Below, one piece after another: positions 14,077 through 17,306 of a stretch of 17,306 bases of DNA (position 1 is the first letter of the stretch; the number at the start of each line of letters is the position of its first letter). The position numbers and the translations under genes were made by a program. The stretch is from an uncultured Treponema sp. Its GTDB lineage: Bacteria; Spirochaetota; Spirochaetia; Treponematales; Treponemataceae. Below the pieces are notes generated by a model, which saw nothing but the letters and a program-made list of their open reading frames with translations, had not been told where the DNA came from and did no database searches. Location of the stretch: NCBI GenBank assembly GCA_945833725.1, contig CAMAFU010000015.1, positions 1 through 17,306 of the forward strand, written 5' to 3'.

Positions 14077-15228
14077 ATGGCTGCTAAACGAGATTATTAT
14101 GAAGTTCTTGGAGTTGACAAAGGTGCTTCTGCCGACGAAATAAAAAAAGCGTACCGAAAACTGGCTGTAAAGTATCACCCCGACAGAAATCCTGGCGATA
14201 AAGAAGCGGAAGAAAAATTTAAAGAAGCTACAGAAGCTTACGAAATTCTTTCCGACGATCAGAAGCGTCCGCTTTACGATCAGTATGGTTTTGCCGGTGT
14301 AGATGGAAATTCCGGTTTCGGCGGAGGCGGTTTTGGAAATAGTCATGCTTTCCACGATTTCAGTGATTTGTTTGGCGGCATGGGCGGAGGTTTTTCCGAT
14401 ATTTTTGAAGGAATTTTTGGCGGCGGTCGTTCTTCTTCCAGACGGGCTAGTCCAAATGCTCCTCAGCAGGGGCAGAGTCTTCGCTACGACCTAGATATTT
14501 CCTTTAAAGATGCCGTTTACGGAACAAAGGCAGATATAAAATTCTCTCATAACGAAAAATGTTCCCTTTGCGGAGGTTCTGGGGCTGCTGCCGGCGGTTC
14601 AAGAAAAAACTGTCCAACTTGTGGAGGTGCCGGTCAAATCCGTCGTCAGGCAGGCTTTTTTGCAGTTCAGCAGACATGTCCTGACTGTCGGGGAGAAGGT
14701 TCTGTAATTGACAAGCCTTGTTCAAAATGCCGTGGTACTGGTGTAGAAGAAAAATCAAAACGGGTTACCCTTACAATTCCAGCCGGTGTTGATGACGGAA
14801 AAAGAATTGCAATTCATGGTGAAGGCGATGCCGGTAAAAACGGAGGACCTTCCGGGGATCTTATAATTGTTCTTCATGTAGATTCTCATCCAAATTTCGT
14901 ACGAAACGGTCAGGATTTGTATTGTGCCATTCCTGTTACAATGGCTCAGGCTGCCTTAGGCGATACAATTGTAATTACAACCCTTGACGGCAAAAAAATC
15001 GATTTCAAACTTCCGGCGGGAACTCAAAACGGAAAAATGCTCCGTATAAAAAACGAAGGCGTTCCTATTATAAATGGAAACCGAAAAGGCGATTTGTATT
15101 TAAAAATTGTCGTTCAGGTTCCTGTAAAAATGTCGTCAAGGCAAAAAGAACTTTTGGAAGAATATCTTAAACTGGACGGTGCAACAAAATCCCCTCAGCC
15201 ATTGCCGCTTTCTGCTTTAAACGGTTAG
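14077..15228 (+). CDS. dnaJ: DnaJ, Hsp40 co-chaperone
   Basis: 383 residues, full length. Delivers clients to DnaK and triggers its ATPase. The J-domain (about 5-70) has the catalytic HPD at 34-36 in KYHPDRNPGD. A Gly/Phe-rich linker follows (about 71-118, with repeated GGG/GF). The zinc-binding region has all four CxxCxGxG motifs: C162-C165, C179-C182, C201-C204 and C215-C218. The C-terminal client-binding domains include VTLTIPAGVDDGKRI and LPAGTQNGKMLRIKNEG. It is a type I DnaJ (class A). The ribosome site is modest (AAGGCG about 5 bases upstream). The next gene begins 3 bases after its stop, so translation of the M28 peptidase gene is very probably coupled to dnaJ. Confidence 0.97.
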   Translation: MAAKRDYYEVLGVDKGASADEIKKAYRKLAVKYHPDRNPGDKEAEEKFKEATEAYEILSDDQKRPLYDQYGFAGVDGNSGFGGGGFGNSHAFHDFSDLFGGMGGGFSDIFEGIFGGGRSSSRRASPNAPQQGQSLRYDLDISFKDAVYGTKADIKFSHNEKCSLCGGSGAAAGGSRKNCPTCGGAGQIRRQAGFFAVQQTCPDCRGEGSVIDKPCSKCRGTGVEEKSKRVTLTIPAGVDDGKRIAIHGEGDAGKNGGPSGDLIIVLHVDSHPNFVRNGQDLYCAIPVTMAQAALGDTIVITTLDGKKIDFKLPAGTQNGKMLRIKNEGVPIINGNRKGDLYLKIVVQVPVKMSSRQKELLEEYLKLDGATKSPQPLPLSALNG

Positions 15229-15231
15229 GTT

Positions 15232-16131
15232 ATGCCGGACTTTCCAGAAAATATCCAGCAGTTTCTCTCTCCAGAAACAGACAGGCTTTTGTTTCTTCAG
15301 CAAAGGCTTTTGTCTTATGGGGTGGATTCTTCTGTAATTTGTCTGGAAGGCCACAAACATCTTTTTGTTAATTTCCCTCCGGAAGCCTTTAACCCTCAGT
15401 ACAAAATAAATGTTATTGCCGTTCACTACGACAGGGTGGAAAACAGTCCTGGTGCCAACGATAACAGTTTGGCCTGTCTTGTAGCCGCAGATTTTGCCAA
15501 AGAAATACTTGAGCGGGCAAAAAAAGGAATTTTCAGCAACATACGAATTTTTTTTACTGACGGCGAAGAAAAAGGAAAAAACGGAGTGTTTGAGCAGGGG
15601 TCATATACTCTGGCTCAAAAATTTAAAAACTGGTCTTTTGATAAAAATAATGTTTTTGTTTTCGATTCCTGTGGCAGGGGAAATGTGGCAGTTCTTGCAA
15701 AAAATACAATGCCGGTTTCTTTTACATCCAGAAATTCTATTTTTGTAAGAGATTTTTCTGCTCTTTACACAAGGGCTTCAAATATTCTGTCGGAAATTTC
15801 TCCATCAAAATATATGATTCTTCCAGTTCCTTACAGCGATAATGCAGGATTTTTAGCTTCGGGGATTCCTGCCGTTCAAATAACTTTTCTTCCCGAAAAT
15901 GAAGTTTCCTTTTATTTAAAAAACCTTATGAACGACAAAAATCTGGAAAAAGCCGTAATGAACAGACAGATAGAAAAAAACGAAGATTTCCGGTTTAAGT
16001 ATCTGGAAAAAATGCCGACAACGTGGAGACTTTTTCACACCCCCTATGACAATCTTTTAAGCCTTACAAAAGAAAGTGCTACTCTCTTGAAGAAAATCTT
16101 CCGCCGGCTTTTAGTGCCTGTTTACAACTAA
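15232..16131 (+). CDS. M28-family zinc metallopeptidase-like protein
   Basis: 299 residues. All metal and catalytic positions of the M28 aminopeptidase family can be placed: H65 and D67 (HYD), bridging D77 in GANDNSL, general base E112 and ligand E113 in TDGEEKGKNG, D145 in VFVFDSCG, and H269 in LFHTPYDN. Family knowledge: co-catalytic two-zinc exopeptidases that remove N-terminal amino acids or act on related amide substrates (for example glutaminyl cyclases). The substrate here is unknown. There is no signal peptide or transmembrane helix, so it should be cytoplasmic, unlike many secreted M28 enzymes. It starts 3 bases after the dnaJ stop without its own clear ribosome site (the GGTTAGGT before the ATG is weak), which points to coupling with dnaJ. 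It ends 4 bases from the convergent gene at 16136-16975. Confidence 0.82.
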   Translation: MPDFPENIQQFLSPETDRLLFLQQRLLSYGVDSSVICLEGHKHLFVNFPPEAFNPQYKINVIAVHYDRVENSPGANDNSLACLVAADFAKEILERAKKGIFSNIRIFFTDGEEKGKNGVFEQGSYTLAQKFKNWSFDKNNVFVFDSCGRGNVAVLAKNTMPVSFTSRNSIFVRDFSALYTRASNILSEISPSKYMILPVPYSDNAGFLASGIPAVQITFLPENEVSFYLKNLMNDKNLEKAVMNRQIEKNEDFRFKYLEKMPTTWRLFHTPYDNLLSLTKESATLLKKIFRRLLVPVYN

Positions 16132-16135
16132 AAAA

Positions 16136-16975
16136 CTATTCTTCCGGAGGGGCAATTACATATTCATTTTTATCCCATTCAAGGGAAAGACACTCTGCTC
16201 CAAGACGCTGCTGAATTTCTTCGTAAATATAATTTCTTACAAAATTCCTGAAATTATCCGGTGTTTCCGGTGTAAAAATTAAAAGGGCATAAACACCGTC
16301 TTCTTCCGGTCTGGTGGCGTGAATTCTTGCATTGACTTTAAGCTGTTTTGTTCCCAGAACAAGGGTAAGACCCCGTATTACACTGTCCGGCTTCATTACC
16401 TGAACATATTTCCCGGGAACTTTCATGCCCAATCCTATTGAACTTATATCCAGAAGTTTCATTTTATACATCATATTTCCGCTTACAAAATAACACTCAG
16501 AACCTTTGTCTTCTGCACAGTTCATTGATAAAAACTGCCTGCACCCCTTGGCTTTCAATTCTTCCAGCTTAATCATAAGACAGTCCATAATTTCACCGAA
16601 AGTTTTGGAAAGAGAGTAAAAACCTGCTTCAAGTTTAAGGGCTTTTGTATATCTTTCTTCATCAGCTTCCCGAATTTTGTCAGTAAAAACACCGAAAGAA
16701 ACATGACTGAATTTTGGTGACTGTTCAAAATATTTTATAAAATTAAACCAGACATTAATGGAATTCTGGGAGTCAAGATTAATAAGGACAATGGAATCAG
16801 GATATTTTTCCAAAAGGCATTTTAATTTTCTGTATTCTTCCAGTTTGTAAAGCTCAAATTCCTGTTCCCTTAACCGCAGAATAATATTTGTATTCAGTGC
16901 AAACCCCGGATAAAGAAAAAAAATTTTCCGACCGTAAATACCGGGCTTTTTGGAAAGATGGGTGTCAATAAGCAT
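16136..16975 (-). CDS. Receiver-like plus PilZ-like domain protein
   Basis: 279 residues, no signal peptide or membrane segment. Residues about 16-135 alternate strands and helices like a response-regulator receiver: KIFFLYPG, FELYKLEEY, SIVLINLDSQ (D68 at the end of the third strand, where the phosphorylated Asp would lie), VSFGVFTD. The acidic pair usually found after the first strand is missing, so phosphorylation is doubtful. Residues about 143-250 resemble a PilZ domain: GCRQFLSMNC in the position of the RxxxR loop, then LLDISSIGLGMKV, which matches the D/NxSxxG motif (D176, S178, G181). Only one arginine (R146) of RxxxR is present. PilZ domains bind cyclic di-GMP, but this one may not. 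Start at 16975 has no strong ribosome site. Its tail is convergent with the peptidase gene, with no terminator between. Confidence 0.65.
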   Translation of the reverse strand: MLIDTHLSKKPGIYGRKIFFLYPGFALNTNIILRLREQEFELYKLEEYRKLKCLLEKYPDSIVLINLDSQNSINVWFNFIKYFEQSPKFSHVSFGVFTDKIREADEERYTKALKLEAGFYSLSKTFGEIMDCLMIKLEELKAKGCRQFLSMNCAEDKGSECYFVSGNMMYKMKLLDISSIGLGMKVPGKYVQVMKPDSVIRGLTLVLGTKQLKVNARIHATRPEEDGVYALLIFTPETPDNFRNFVRNYIYEEIQQRLGAECLSLEWDKNEYVIAPPEE

Positions 16976-17006
16976 AGAATATTCCGTAAAAAGTCAAATT
17001 TCATAT

Positions 17007-17156
17007 AGGGCGGCTTTTTGCCCTGCTTCACTTGCGTTCCGCGCCTGCAAAAAACAGGCTATCCGCCATTCCGCTGACGCTCCATCCTTTACACAGGCCT
17101 AAAGTCCTGCATAAAGGACGCTTCGCGTGGCTTCTATCCTTGCCGCAACCGCCATA
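17007..17156. repeat. GC-rich hairpin-bearing intergenic region
   Basis: Part of the 331-bp stretch (16976-17306) without a credible gene. It is GC-richer than its surroundings and holds several short stems: AGGGC (17007-17011) with GCCCT (17020-17024), GCCTG (17043-17047) with CAGGC (17055-17059), and GTCC (17104-17107) with GGAC (17116-17119). Related short phrases recur within it (for example GCGTTCCGCGCC, GACGCTCCATCC, GGACGCTTCGCG). An 11-mer, TTTTTGCCCTG (17015-17025), is shared with copy 1 of the MITE-like element (7703-7713). A dispersed non-coding repeat is the best explanation. 17157-17220 shows nothing I can assign. Confidence 0.4.
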
Positions 17157-17220
17157 TTATTACAGAATTGGAATATTTTACAAGACGGATGTTTTTTCTT
17201 TCGGCAGGGGGAAAACGAAG

Positions 17221-17306
17221 TTAGGGCTGCCGCATTATAAAATATAATTTAAAACAGGGGCTTCCAGTCGCGACTGTTCAGTGCAAAACCGTGCTATTAG
17301 CACTAC
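17221..17306. mobile_element. MITE-like inverted-repeat element, copy 2 (cut by the window end)
   Basis: Begins with TTAGGGCTGCCGCATTATA, matching the left terminal repeat of copy 1 with two differences. 17255-17306 is identical to 7611-7662 over 52 bases, including the palindrome CAGTCGCGACTG (17265-17276) and the hairpin GTGCTA-T-TAGCAC (17291-17303). The right half lies outside the window. Confidence 0.7.

Noticed and set aside
17032..17247. 71-codon plus-strand open frame
   Set aside because: It runs through the hairpin-rich repeat region and into the MITE-like copy, has no ribosome site and a composition (many P, L, R, H) typical of frames through GC-rich repeats.
1..17306. CRISPR arrays, tRNA or rRNA genes
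   Set aside because: No regularly spaced direct repeats, no tRNA cloverleaf with a T-loop GTTC core, and no rRNA-like stretches were seen by reading both strands.

Overview
The window looks like a chromosomal segment of a spirochaete, most probably a Treponema of the gut or rumen type. Three things point there. The left edge carries skp/ompH followed directly by mutS, as in Treponema pallidum, where bamA (TP0326), ompH (TP0327) and mutS (TP0328) are adjacent. The DNA is AT-rich with A/T-ending codons. The set of conserved genes (AsnA-type asparagine synthetase, grpE-dnaK-dnaJ, a PilZ-like protein) fits. The species cannot be named from the sequence alone.

Layout. 16-3191 (+): skp and mutS, separated by 5 bp, the tail of an outer-membrane-biogenesis operon. 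3235-3537 (-): a small Dabb-fold protein, convergent with mutS. 3742-6348 (+): the disaggregase clpB, ended by a strong bidirectional terminator shared with the convergent gene at 6456-7421 (-), a KDPG/KHG aldolase fused to a VOC-like domain. 7422-7790: a 369-bp gap holding a candidate promoter and a ~205-bp MITE-like inverted-repeat element. 7791-8849 (-): a membrane-anchored DNA/RNA non-specific endonuclease. 8850-9026: a divergent intergenic region with three stacked hairpins. 9027-16131 (+): a run of co-directional genes, asnA, a radical-SAM-like protein without the cluster motif, grpE, dnaK, dnaJ and an M28-family metallopeptidase. 16136-16975 (-): a protein with a receiver-like N-terminus and a PilZ-like C-terminus. 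16976-17306: non-coding, with GC-rich hairpins and then a second copy of the MITE-like repeat, cut by the window end.

How the genes fit together. The main theme is protein quality control: Skp in the periplasm, ClpB in disaggregation and the DnaK/DnaJ/GrpE cycle in the cytoplasm, with a peptidase gene coupled to dnaJ. No CIRCE operator is visible before clpB, grpE, dnaK or dnaJ, and no hrcA precedes grpE. Two terminator-like hairpins lie between grpE and dnaK, suggesting that dnaK level is set separately from grpE. Most genes are ordinary housekeeping genes. I do not see a convincing new multi-gene system. The best leads are the dispersed inverted-repeat element, the radical-SAM-like pseudo-enzyme before grpE, the structured region at 8886-8960, and the dnaJ-peptidase coupling.
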